A stretch of 14,009 nt of DNA from Pelotomaculum_B sp041645005 (GTDB taxonomy: Bacteria; Bacillota; Desulfotomaculia; Desulfotomaculales; Pelotomaculaceae), in contig JBAZQW010000035.1 in NCBI GenBank assembly GCA_041645005.1, forward strand, positions 1-14,009. Direction: 5' to 3'. The position numbers and the translations under genes are program-made. How positions within the stretch are numbered: the first letter of the stretch is position 1; the number at the start of each line of letters is the position of its first letter. Of this stretch, positions 6,497-12,530 are shown piece by piece. A model generated the notes under the pieces. The model made no database searches. It was not told the DNA's origin and saw nothing but the letters and a program-made list of their open reading frames with translations.

Positions 6497-8428
6497 TCAG
6501 TTAGACTTGGTGCTGATTTCCTGGAGCAGCATTTGCTCAAAATCATCCAGCGGCATGGCCCCCAGGTCTCCTTTGGTCCTCTGGCGGACGGCCACGGTCT
6601 TCTGGTCTGCCTCTTTATCTCCGACCACCAGCATGTAAGGTATCTTCTGGGCCTGGGCCTCGCGGATCTTGTAGTTGATCTTCTCGTTGCGGGTGTCCAC
6701 CTCGAGACGGATCCCTTTGCCGCTCAGCCTGTCCGCCACTTCCTGGGCGTACGCGGCGTGCCGGTCGGTGATCGGGATCACTTTAACTTGGACGGGCGCC
6801 AGCCAGGCCGGAAAAGCGCCCGCGAAGTGCTCAGTGAGGATGCCGATGAACCGCTCCAGGCTGCCGAAGATGGTGCGGTGAATCATCACCGGGCGGTGCT
6901 TCTGGCCGTCCTCGCCCACATAGGTCAGGTCAAACACTTCCGGCATCACAAAGTCAAGCTGGATGGTGCCGCACTGCCAGGTGCGACCGAGAGTGTCTTG
7001 CAGGTGAAAGTCGATTTTCGGGCCGTAGAAAGCGCCGTCCCCCTCGTTTACCTTGTAGTCGATGCCCCTGGTCTCCAGGGCGTCGCGCAGCGCCCCGGTG
7101 GCCATCTCCCAGATCTCGTCGGAGCCCATGGCGTTTTCCGGCTTGGTGGAAAGCTCCACGTGGTAGGGGAAGCCGAATATCTTGTAAATATCGTCCTCTA
7201 AGTTGATCACTCCGATTATCTCATCCTTTACCTGGGAGGGCAGCATGTAGATATGGGCGTCGTCCTGGGTGAAACAGCGCACCCGCATCAGGCCGTGCAG
7301 GGCGCCGGAAAGTTCATGCCGGTGTACCAACCCCAGTTCCGCCATGCGGATGGGCAGCTCCCGGTAGCTGTGCAGTTTATTTTTATAAACCATGATGCCG
7401 CCCGGGCAATTCATCGGCTTGACCGCGTAGTCACCCTCGTCGATTTTGGTGAAGTACATGTTCTCCCGGTAATGGTCCCAGTGGCCGGACTGCTCCCACA
7501 GGGAACGGCACAAAATAATCGGCGTGCGGATTTCATGGTAACCCTTTTTGCTGTGCTCCTCCCGCCAGAACTTCTCCAGCTCATTGCGCAGGATCATGCC
7601 CTTGGGATGGAAGAAGGGAAAGCCCGGCCCTTCTTCCTGGATGCTGAAAAGATCGAGCTCAGCCCCAAGCTTGCGGTGATCGCGCCGCTTGGCCTCTTCA
7701 ATCCGGAAAAGGTATTCGTCCAGCAGGGATTTCTTAGGGAAGGAAGTTCCGTAGATCCGCTGGAGCATCTTGTTCTTTTCGCTGCCGCGCCAGTAAGCGC
7801 CGGCCACGTTTAAAAGCTTGACCGATTTCAGGCGGCCGGTGGAAGGAATGTGCGGTCCCATGCACAGATCCGCAAAGTCGCCCTGGCGGTAAACGGACAG
7901 GGGCGCTTCCACGGGCAGGTCCTCGATCAATTCCACCTTGTAGTCCTGGCCGGAACTGCTGAACAGGTCCAGCGCGTCGGGCCGCGCGTACTCGGAGCGC
8001 TCAAAAGGCAGGTCAGCCTTGATGATAGCCTCCATCTCTTTTTCGATTACGCCCAAATCTTCAGTGGTAAACGGCTCGGTAGTGTCAAAGTCGTAATAAA
8101 ACCCGTCGGCTATGGCCGGCCCTATGGCCAGCTTGATGCCGGGGAAAAGCTTCTGGCAGGCCTGGGCCATCACGTGGGCAGTGCTGTGGCGGTAGACCTG
8201 GCGGCCCTCTTCGTCTTCAAAGTTCAAAAATTCCACCGCGGCGTCACGCTCCAGCGGCCGTGACAGGTCAGTCAGTTGGCCGTCCACTTTGGCCACCAGT
8301 GCTTCCCTGGACAGGCGCGGGCTGATATCTTTCGCTACGTCTATCAGCGCAATGCCTGCCGGGTATTCCCTGGCACCGCCGTCCGGCAGGGTCACTTTGA
8401 TGTTGCTGTTCTCGCCCGTAATAAACAC
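6497..8428 (-). CDS. thrS: Threonyl-tRNA synthetase
   Basis: Class II enzyme that charges tRNA-Thr and hydrolyses mischarged Ser-tRNA-Thr. It has 643 residues, full length for the bacterial form. An N-terminal TGS domain (about 1-70, IKVTLPDGGAREYPAG) precedes the editing domain, with HSTAH (H81, H85) and C189/H193 in DLCMGPH. The catalytic core has MNCPGG and RMAELGLVHRHELSGALHG (motif 2), RCFTQDDAHIY, and GSLERFIGILTEHF (motif 3). The C-terminal HGTP anticodon domain starts near APVQVKVIPITD. The start is annotated at GTG 8428 because a stop codon lies just upstream in frame. Its only ribosome-site match, AAAGGA, is 1 base away, which is too close, so an internal start is possible. Expression is under the T-box upstream. 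Confidence 0.96.
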   Translation of the reverse strand: MFITGENSNIKVTLPDGGAREYPAGIALIDVAKDISPRLSREALVAKVDGQLTDLSRPLERDAAVEFLNFEDEEGRQVYRHSTAHVMAQACQKLFPGIKLAIGPAIADGFYYDFDTTEPFTTEDLGVIEKEMEAIIKADLPFERSEYARPDALDLFSSSGQDYKVELIEDLPVEAPLSVYRQGDFADLCMGPHIPSTGRLKSVKLLNVAGAYWRGSEKNKMLQRIYGTSFPKKSLLDEYLFRIEEAKRRDHRKLGAELDLFSIQEEGPGFPFFHPKGMILRNELEKFWREEHSKKGYHEIRTPIILCRSLWEQSGHWDHYRENMYFTKIDEGDYAVKPMNCPGGIMVYKNKLHSYRELPIRMAELGLVHRHELSGALHGLMRVRCFTQDDAHIYMLPSQVKDEIIGVINLEDDIYKIFGFPYHVELSTKPENAMGSDEIWEMATGALRDALETRGIDYKVNEGDGAFYGPKIDFHLQDTLGRTWQCGTIQLDFVMPEVFDLTYVGEDGQKHRPVMIHRTIFGSLERFIGILTEHFAGAFPAWLAPVQVKVIPITDRHAAYAQEVADRLSGKGIRLEVDTRNEKINYKIREAQAQKIPYMLVVGDKEADQKTVAVRQRTKGDLGAMPLDDFEQMLLQEISTKSN

Positions 8429-8444
8429 ATCCTTTCAAATAAAT

Positions 8445-8620
8445 CACACAAGCACACAAGGGGACGGTTCTCCTGTCTCATTTTTGTCGTGAGACAAGGG
8501 GACGGTTCTCCTGTCTCATTCGTCTCACGTCCCACGTCCCACCTGACTAGCAAGTCGAGAACCGTCCCCACTTGCTAAAAGGCAAGGCAAGAACCGTCCC
8601 CGCTTGCTCGCGCTTGCTCG
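8445..8620. repeat. GGGGACGGTTCTC repeat cluster (BIME/REP-like) in the thrS 5' UTR
   Basis: Two 27-bp identical direct copies, containing GGGGACGGTTCTCCTGTCTC, lie at 8456-8482 and 8494-8520 (period 38). Two inverted copies of the core follow: GAGAACCGTCCCC at 8557-8569 and AGAACCGTCCCC at 8590-8601, each followed by a CTTGCT motif. Smaller tandems flank these: CACACAAG twice (8445-8460), ACGTCCC twice (8527-8540), CGCTTGCTCG twice (8601-8620). GTCTCA and TGAGAC (8475-8480, 8490-8495) can also pair. The cluster lies wholly between the T-box terminator and the thrS start, so it is part of the full-length mRNA. Confidence 0.88.
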
Positions 8621-8644
8621 CGGCTTACGACTTGTTTTTTGCCA

Positions 8645-8685
8645 GGGGAAATAGAAACGTCCCTGACTGTATACAGTCAGGGACG
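8645..8685 (-). terminator. T-box attenuator terminator before thrS
   Basis: A perfect 28-bp palindrome at 8658-8685 (CGTCCCTGACTGTA and its complement), followed on the minus strand by UUUCUAUUU. The U run is interrupted, but the stem is strong. The CGTCCCT strand is shared with the antiterminator. Confidence 0.85.
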
Positions 8686-8902
8686 GGATTTCCCGCGGTT
8701 CCACCCTGGTTAGGAAGAAATACCTTCCTCTCTCGCGGCAGTTAACGTCTGCTCCCCGGCCCGGCTTAATTTCATTTCAGCCGGCGGCTCCAAGGTGGTT
8801 TTCAGTACCCCCGGCAGTTAAAGGCGCTTTCAGCCACGGCGCCCTCTCTCTGCAGGCCGGGATGGGACCTGCTTTCCTTTTCATGGCCATTTACAATATT
8901 CT
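8645..8902 (-). promoter_or_regulatory. T-box riboswitch controlling thrS (Thr)
   Basis: On the minus strand the T-box core AGGGTGGAACCGCGGG lies at 8707-8692, followed by CGTCCCT and a terminator. The leader starts with Stem I (AAGG near its 5' base, CCTT at its 3' base, GCAGAGAGAGGG and GGCTGAAAGCGCC inside). The putative specifier ACC (8799-8797) encodes Thr and precedes the closing strand. The base after UGG is A, complementary to a U discriminator, as in known Firmicute tRNA-Thr. Uncharged tRNA-Thr should relieve termination. The T-box call is firm; specifier position is by analogy. Confidence 0.93.
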
Positions 8903-8937
8903 ATCGGTATTATATTTATTAACAATAAATTTGTCAA
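8902..8937 (-). promoter_or_regulatory. Consensus sigma-A promoter for thrS
   Basis: On the minus strand TTGACA (8937-8932) and TATAAT (8914-8909) are both perfect consensus hexamers with a 17-base spacer. It lies 36 bases past the ytxC stop. The transcript would start near 8902, at the 5' edge of the T-box. Such a strong promoter fits control mainly by attenuation. Confidence 0.92.
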
Positions 8938-8972
8938 CAAATAGGGGCCGGAGCATAAGTATTATATTTTTA

Positions 8973-9875
8973 TCAGAACTTCCTGCCTGTGCCGCAAATG
9001 GCACAGCCCGCACACTCTTTTACCCGGCCGGTGAAAACATTTCTAATAGTGTCCAGGGTGGTGGACATACCGCCGTTGCTTTTGTAATGCAGGGTGATCT
9101 CCCTGGGAGCTATTGTAATCAGGGCGCTGATTAAAAGGTCTTCATAATTTATCTCGCTCTCCGCCAGGTCGATCATAAAGCCTTCCATGTAGTCGCTTCT
9201 AATTGGCTGCATCTTCCCGTCATACAGTTTAAAAATCCCGTTCCCACTGATCAGCACGTGCACCACTTCGACCTTCGGCTCCTGGATCTCCACAAAATAC
9301 TTTAAAAGCTGGACAAATTCCCGGTACTCCCTCTCAACCAAAAAATCGTCCATCGCTTTTTCAGCCGCTTCTTTTAATTCACCCACATACTCTTTTAGCC
9401 TGAACCTGATAAAACCTTCTATTATAATACGGTTGTTGTAATGCAAAAAATCGATAAGCTTATGCAAGATCCTGCTTTTCCGGTTGGCCCAGTATAGTGT
9501 GTGCCCGGCCTCCTGCCCCTCCCGGTTGATATGCCGCAGGGCGTAATCGTAGATTAAATTCTTTTCCTCTTCACCGAAATAGTAGTAATTTTCCCTGATG
9601 ATGTCTTTTAGTAAAATGTCCTCCCAATGGGTCAAGATAATATCGGAAATAATATCGGCAAGGTAGTGCTTGAATACCGACTGCACTTCTTCCTGGCTGA
9701 TTTTACGTGTACCGCAGTTAGAAACACTGAAAGCCAGAAAAGTAAATTTTCCGGCCGGGCTTTCCTCCAGGTCTACTTTTAAACCGTCTTTGTTGAAAAG
9801 CTTTAATTCCCGGCCCAGTTTAGCCTTGAGCAGATCGATATGCTGCGTGGCGCCGATGGAAATGGTCTGGGCCAT
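8973..9875 (-). CDS. ytxC: YtxC-like sporulation-associated protein
   Basis: 300-residue protein I recognise as YtxC-like: its order and composition match clostridial homologues, and ytxC lies directly upstream of thrS in Bacillus as here. The biochemical role is unknown; the family is linked to sporulation. It is soluble and mostly helical, rich in charged and aromatic residues, with no signal peptide or clear membrane segment. Features include KHYLADIISDIILTHWED, an ENYYYFGEEEK segment and RKSRILHKLIDFLHYNNRII. The C-terminus carries C288-x2-C291-x2-C294 (ECAGCAIC). The start MAQTISIGATQ (9875) has AAAGGGGG about 9 bases upstream; an ATG 24 codons further up lacks such a site. It follows the oxidoreductase gene by 84 bases. 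Confidence 0.85.
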   Translation of the reverse strand: MAQTISIGATQHIDLLKAKLGRELKLFNKDGLKVDLEESPAGKFTFLAFSVSNCGTRKISQEEVQSVFKHYLADIISDIILTHWEDILLKDIIRENYYYFGEEEKNLIYDYALRHINREGQEAGHTLYWANRKSRILHKLIDFLHYNNRIIIEGFIRFRLKEYVGELKEAAEKAMDDFLVEREYREFVQLLKYFVEIQEPKVEVVHVLISGNGIFKLYDGKMQPIRSDYMEGFMIDLAESEINYEDLLISALITIAPREITLHYKSNGGMSTTLDTIRNVFTGRVKECAGCAICGTGRKF

Positions 9876-9959
9876 CGAACGATTCCCCCTTTTAACGAAA
9901 ACCTCTTCTTCAGTATAAACAAAAAATGCTGGCGCTATGCCATGCAAATTTTTAAAAAT

Positions 9960-11192
9960 TTATGGGCTCGAGGCGGCGCTGGTACCGCTCAAATAGCCGG
10001 TGGCAAAAGCGATTTGCAGATTGTAGCCGCCGGTCAGGGCATCCACATCGATTATTTCGCCGGCAAAATACAACCCTTTGACCAGCTTTGATTCCAGGGT
10101 CGAGGGGTTGATCTCAGCGGTGCTCACACCCCCTCCGGTAATGATGGACTCGTTTAAGGGGCGGGTGCCCTTTATGTGCAGCATAATATTTTTCAAGGTT
10201 TGTGTTAAATGGAGCAACTCCTCCCGGCTGACCTGGTCGAACTGCTTGTCCGGGCTGGTTTCAGCTATACTCAGGGCAACCGGGATCATTCTGCGCGGCA
10301 GCAGTTCGCCCAGGGAATTTTTCAGCAGCTTGCCCGTGTTCTGGCGGAAACAGAGGCGCAGGCGCTCCACCAGCTGCTCTTTTGATAAAGACGGGAATAA
10401 ATCAATCTTCACCTTTACCGGATAGCCTGTGCGGTAGCCAAGAAAACTGCTGAGATTTAAAACCGCCGGGCCCGAGATGCCGAAGTGGGTAAAAAGCAGT
10501 TCCCCGGTCTGTTCAAGGCCGGGTGTTTCTGTCAACGCCTGAATTTTGACTTTTTCTAATCTTACACCCTGTAGTGATTTAACCCATTTTTCAGAGGTAA
10601 CCAGGGGCACCAGGGCGGCCCGCGGCTCTATTATGGTGTGGCCAAGTTTTTTGGCTATGGCGTAGCCATCGCCGGTCGAGCCGGTTTGCCTGTAAGACAA
10701 CCCGCCAGTGGCCAGCAGCACCTTTCGGGCTTCCCAAGTGCTGTTGTCGCTAAGCAGTACACCACTCACCCGGTTATCCCGGACCGTCACCGCGGTGACC
10801 TGCGCGCCAAACTTTATCTCAACATTATTTGAGCGCAGGTGTTTTTGCAGCGCCTCCACCACATCGCCGGCCCTGTCCGATACCGGAAAAACCCTGCCCG
10901 ATTGCTCCACCTTGACCTTAACCCCGAGCAAATTCAGCAGGTCGATTAAGCGCTGGTTGTCGAATTTGGCCAGGGCGCCGTACAAAAATCTCCCGTTAGA
11001 AACAGTGTTTCTCTGAAAATCGTCTATGCCGCCGCTGTTGGTGACATTGCACCTGCCATTGCCGGTGATGGATAGTTTTTTGCCAGGGCGTTCATTCTTT
11101 TCGATCAGCAAAACCTTCAAACCATTCGCCCCGGCCGTTGCCGCGCCCAGCATGCCGGCGGGGCCTCCGCCTATCACGACCAAGTCATACAT
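9960..11192 (-). CDS. HI0933/YhiN-family FAD-dependent oxidoreductase
   Basis: Predicted flavoprotein of 410 residues, the usual family length. The N-terminal dinucleotide-binding fold has VVIGGGPAGMLGAATAGANG (6-25) and an acidic end at LLIEKN. The family signature GKKLSITGNGRCNVTNSGG follows. Further family features are LLATGGLSYRQTGSTGDGYA, the mid-domain FTHFGISGPAVLNLS, and the C-terminal FAD-contact region GLYFAGEIIDVDALTGGYN then LQIAFATGYLSG. Substrate is not predictable; some relatives reduce steroid or bile-acid enones, others (Bacillus YtfP) have no assigned reaction. ATG start with a weak AAGTGAG site about 10 bases upstream. First gene of the minus-strand block, divergent from the plus-strand small genes. 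Confidence 0.9.
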   Translation of the reverse strand: MYDLVVIGGGPAGMLGAATAGANGLKVLLIEKNERPGKKLSITGNGRCNVTNSGGIDDFQRNTVSNGRFLYGALAKFDNQRLIDLLNLLGVKVKVEQSGRVFPVSDRAGDVVEALQKHLRSNNVEIKFGAQVTAVTVRDNRVSGVLLSDNSTWEARKVLLATGGLSYRQTGSTGDGYAIAKKLGHTIIEPRAALVPLVTSEKWVKSLQGVRLEKVKIQALTETPGLEQTGELLFTHFGISGPAVLNLSSFLGYRTGYPVKVKIDLFPSLSKEQLVERLRLCFRQNTGKLLKNSLGELLPRRMIPVALSIAETSPDKQFDQVSREELLHLTQTLKNIMLHIKGTRPLNESIITGGGVSTAEINPSTLESKLVKGLYFAGEIIDVDALTGGYNLQIAFATGYLSGTSAASSP

Positions 11193-11389
11193 ATTATTTA
11201 CTCACTTTATTTTTTTCATAAAAATATTTTCTAAAAGGTCACATAATTTTTTATCAGAATATTATAATTTTAGTGATATAATTATTTTAACAAAATAAAA
11301 AAGTATATATTCTGTCACCTTGTGGGATGCTTGCTTATTATATACCAAATCTCTTTCATTTTTCAATCCGGGTGTTTAAGGGGGATTTG
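11193..11389. other. AT-rich divergent intergenic region
   Basis: A 197-base, strongly AT-rich gap between divergently transcribed genes. Several TATAAT-like hexamers occur on both strands (for example near 11262-11282), but none pairs with a good -35 element at 16-18 bases, so I do not call a promoter. No ORF of note is present. Confidence 0.6.
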
Positions 11390-11725
11390 ATGATGGAGCG
11401 TCTTGGTGGAATCAATGAATGCGCATGCTATTACGGGAAAAGGGTGGCTACCGCTTTCAGGTTTAACGGCGGTGTAAGAATAATAGGCTTCAAACAAGGG
11501 GGAAATTTTGATTTAAGGGTTCTGACCATCGGCTTCAACCCGAAAAAGGACCGTCTGGGTGAAAACGCTTTAAAACTCATCCGCCCCTTGTTCAATAACA
11601 TTTATGTCAACGAGATATATGAGGACGCGCTGCCTTTCTGGGTAAAAATGAAAGAGCGCGGCCTGATCAATAGTATAGGAACGATAAAGTGGGAAGGAAA
11701 TTACGATTATACGATGTCCTGTTAG
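11390..11725 (+). CDS. Hypothetical protein, 111 residues
   Basis: I do not recognise this protein. The start is the first of two consecutive ATG codons (MMERLGGINECAC), with AAGGGGG 6-7 bases upstream; the open frame extends 21 codons further without a ribosome site. It has a C-A-C pair at residues 12-14, strand-like stretches (RVATAFRFNGGVRIIGF, FDLRVLTIGF) and a helix-like NALKLIRPLFNN. No signal peptide or membrane segment. The segment around EDALPFWVKMKERGL faintly recalls the C-terminal part of GNAT acetyltransferases, but no acetyl-CoA loop is present, so I do not assign it. It stands alone, closed by a hairpin. Confidence 0.7.
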   Translation: MMERLGGINECACYYGKRVATAFRFNGGVRIIGFKQGGNFDLRVLTIGFNPKKDRLGENALKLIRPLFNNIYVNEIYEDALPFWVKMKERGLINSIGTIKWEGNYDYTMSC

Positions 11726-11739
11726 AAGGCAAACTCCCC

Positions 11740-11770
11740 GGCCGGGCTAATCACCCGGCCTGTTGATTTT
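11740..11770 (+). terminator. Terminator after the 111-residue ORF
   Basis: GGCCGGG (11740-11746) and CCCGGCC (11754-11760) form a perfect 7-bp GC stem with a 7-base loop, followed by TGTTGATTTT. The T run is imperfect. It overlaps the -35 element of the next promoter. Confidence 0.7.
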
Positions 11771-11790
11771 CGGGAAAAAGGGTTTATAAT
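11763..11790 (+). promoter_or_regulatory. Sigma-A promoter for the two small genes
   Basis: TTGATT (11763-11768) and TATAAT (11785-11790) are 16 bases apart. Transcription would begin near 11797, about 28 bases before the start codon, leaving room only for the ribosome binding site. Confidence 0.72.
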
Positions 11791-11824
11791 AATCGTACAG
11801 CCATGTCAATAGGAGTGTGTGGAA

Positions 11825-12055
11825 ATGACCAAAAACGAAAAAGTTGTACGAATACGACAGAGGATGATCGACCGCATCCTGGCAGAAAAAGAGTACCTGC
11901 AAAATCTGTCTCACCACCTGGGCGCCGATATTGACGTGGTAAAAACCTGGATCACCGAAAGCTACAGCGACGAGATGCTGCGCGATATGGTGGTTAGCCT
12001 GGATAGACTGGAAAAGGCCATGGAAATGGAAAAGGGAATGTGTGATAAAAAGTAA
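11825..12055 (+). CDS. Small charged helical protein, 76 residues
   Basis: Unrecognised. It starts MTKNEKVVRIRQRMIDRILA at the ATG 9 bases after AGGAG; a GTG two codons upstream is only 3 bases from that site and less likely. The protein is rich in Lys, Arg, Glu and Asp and looks all-helical. The segment LSHHLGADIDVVKTWI could be part of a helix-turn-helix, which would suggest a small DNA-binding or adaptor protein; this is a weak guess. The C-terminus is MEKGMCDKK. It has its own promoter and is followed 19 bases later by a membrane-protein gene, probably cotranscribed. Confidence 0.75.
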   Translation: MTKNEKVVRIRQRMIDRILAEKEYLQNLSHHLGADIDVVKTWITESYSDEMLRDMVVSLDRLEKAMEMEKGMCDKK

Positions 12056-12074
12056 TACAAAAAGGAATGTAATA

Positions 12075-12275
12075 ATGCAAAACACCAGCATTCTAAGGTA
12101 CGCAATCCTTTTCATAGCTGTAGCCGCAGCAGTATATGATATATTGTTTTTTGTGAGACTGTATCAGTACCCGGACAGTCTGGCCAATAACGAAATTTTA
12201 TATGGTTACTGGGCGCTGCCGGTTGCCATAGTGTTCGCATTCTTATATGCCTATCTAAACAAACCCCGCGGGTAA
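12075..12275 (+). CDS. Small two-helix membrane protein, 66 residues
   Basis: Unrecognised. It starts MQNTSILRYAILFIAVAAAV at the ATG 9 bases after AAAAGGA. Two hydrophobic segments are seen, about residues 8-28 and 42-60 (YGYWALPVAIVFAFLYAYL), joined by a polar loop containing RLYQYPDSLANNE; the tail is NKPRG. This suggests an integral membrane protein of the cell membrane. It is second in a unit with the 76-residue gene and is followed by a strong terminator. Confidence 0.75.
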   Translation: MQNTSILRYAILFIAVAAAVYDILFFVRLYQYPDSLANNEILYGYWALPVAIVFAFLYAYLNKPRG

Positions 12276-12319
12276 TTGAATATCATTTTAATCCTGAAAA
12301 AACATCTTTGAATTGAGAT

Positions 12320-12346
12320 ACGGCTTGTTATAAGCCGTGCTTTTTT
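12320..12346 (+). terminator. Rho-independent terminator after the small-gene pair
   Basis: ACGGCTT (12320-12326) and AAGCCGT (12332-12338) form a perfect 7-bp stem with a GTTAT loop, followed by GC and six T. It separates the small genes from typA. Confidence 0.9.
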
Positions 12347-12471
12347 ATATTGTGTAAATTCCTCCCCCGTTTTATGCCTTCATAAAAAGATTGTTATGGT
12401 AAACAACAGGCTATATTGACCATTGAGCAAGCACAGTCCATATAATAATAGATGAAACGCATCCTCTATGC

Positions 12472-12500
12472 TTGTAAGCCGCCTGGAAAACTGATATACT
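12472..12500 (+). promoter_or_regulatory. Candidate sigma-A promoter for typA
   Basis: TTGTAA (12472-12477) and TATACT (12495-12500) are 17 bases apart, 30 bases before the start codon. A second possibility upstream is TTGACC with TATAAT near 12417-12446, but its spacer is 19 bases. Confidence 0.6.
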
Positions 12501-12530
12501 TGTAGGGTTTGGAGGGAGGTGGCAGCTTTG

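Noticed and set aside
6533..8263. Long plus-strand frames (up to 222 codons) opposite thrS
   Set aside because: ThrS is unambiguous on the minus strand; the opposite frames lack ribosome sites and recognisable motifs.
8456..8620. CRISPR array
   Set aside because: Copies are too few, occur in both orientations, and are separated by short related sequence rather than unique spacers of even length.
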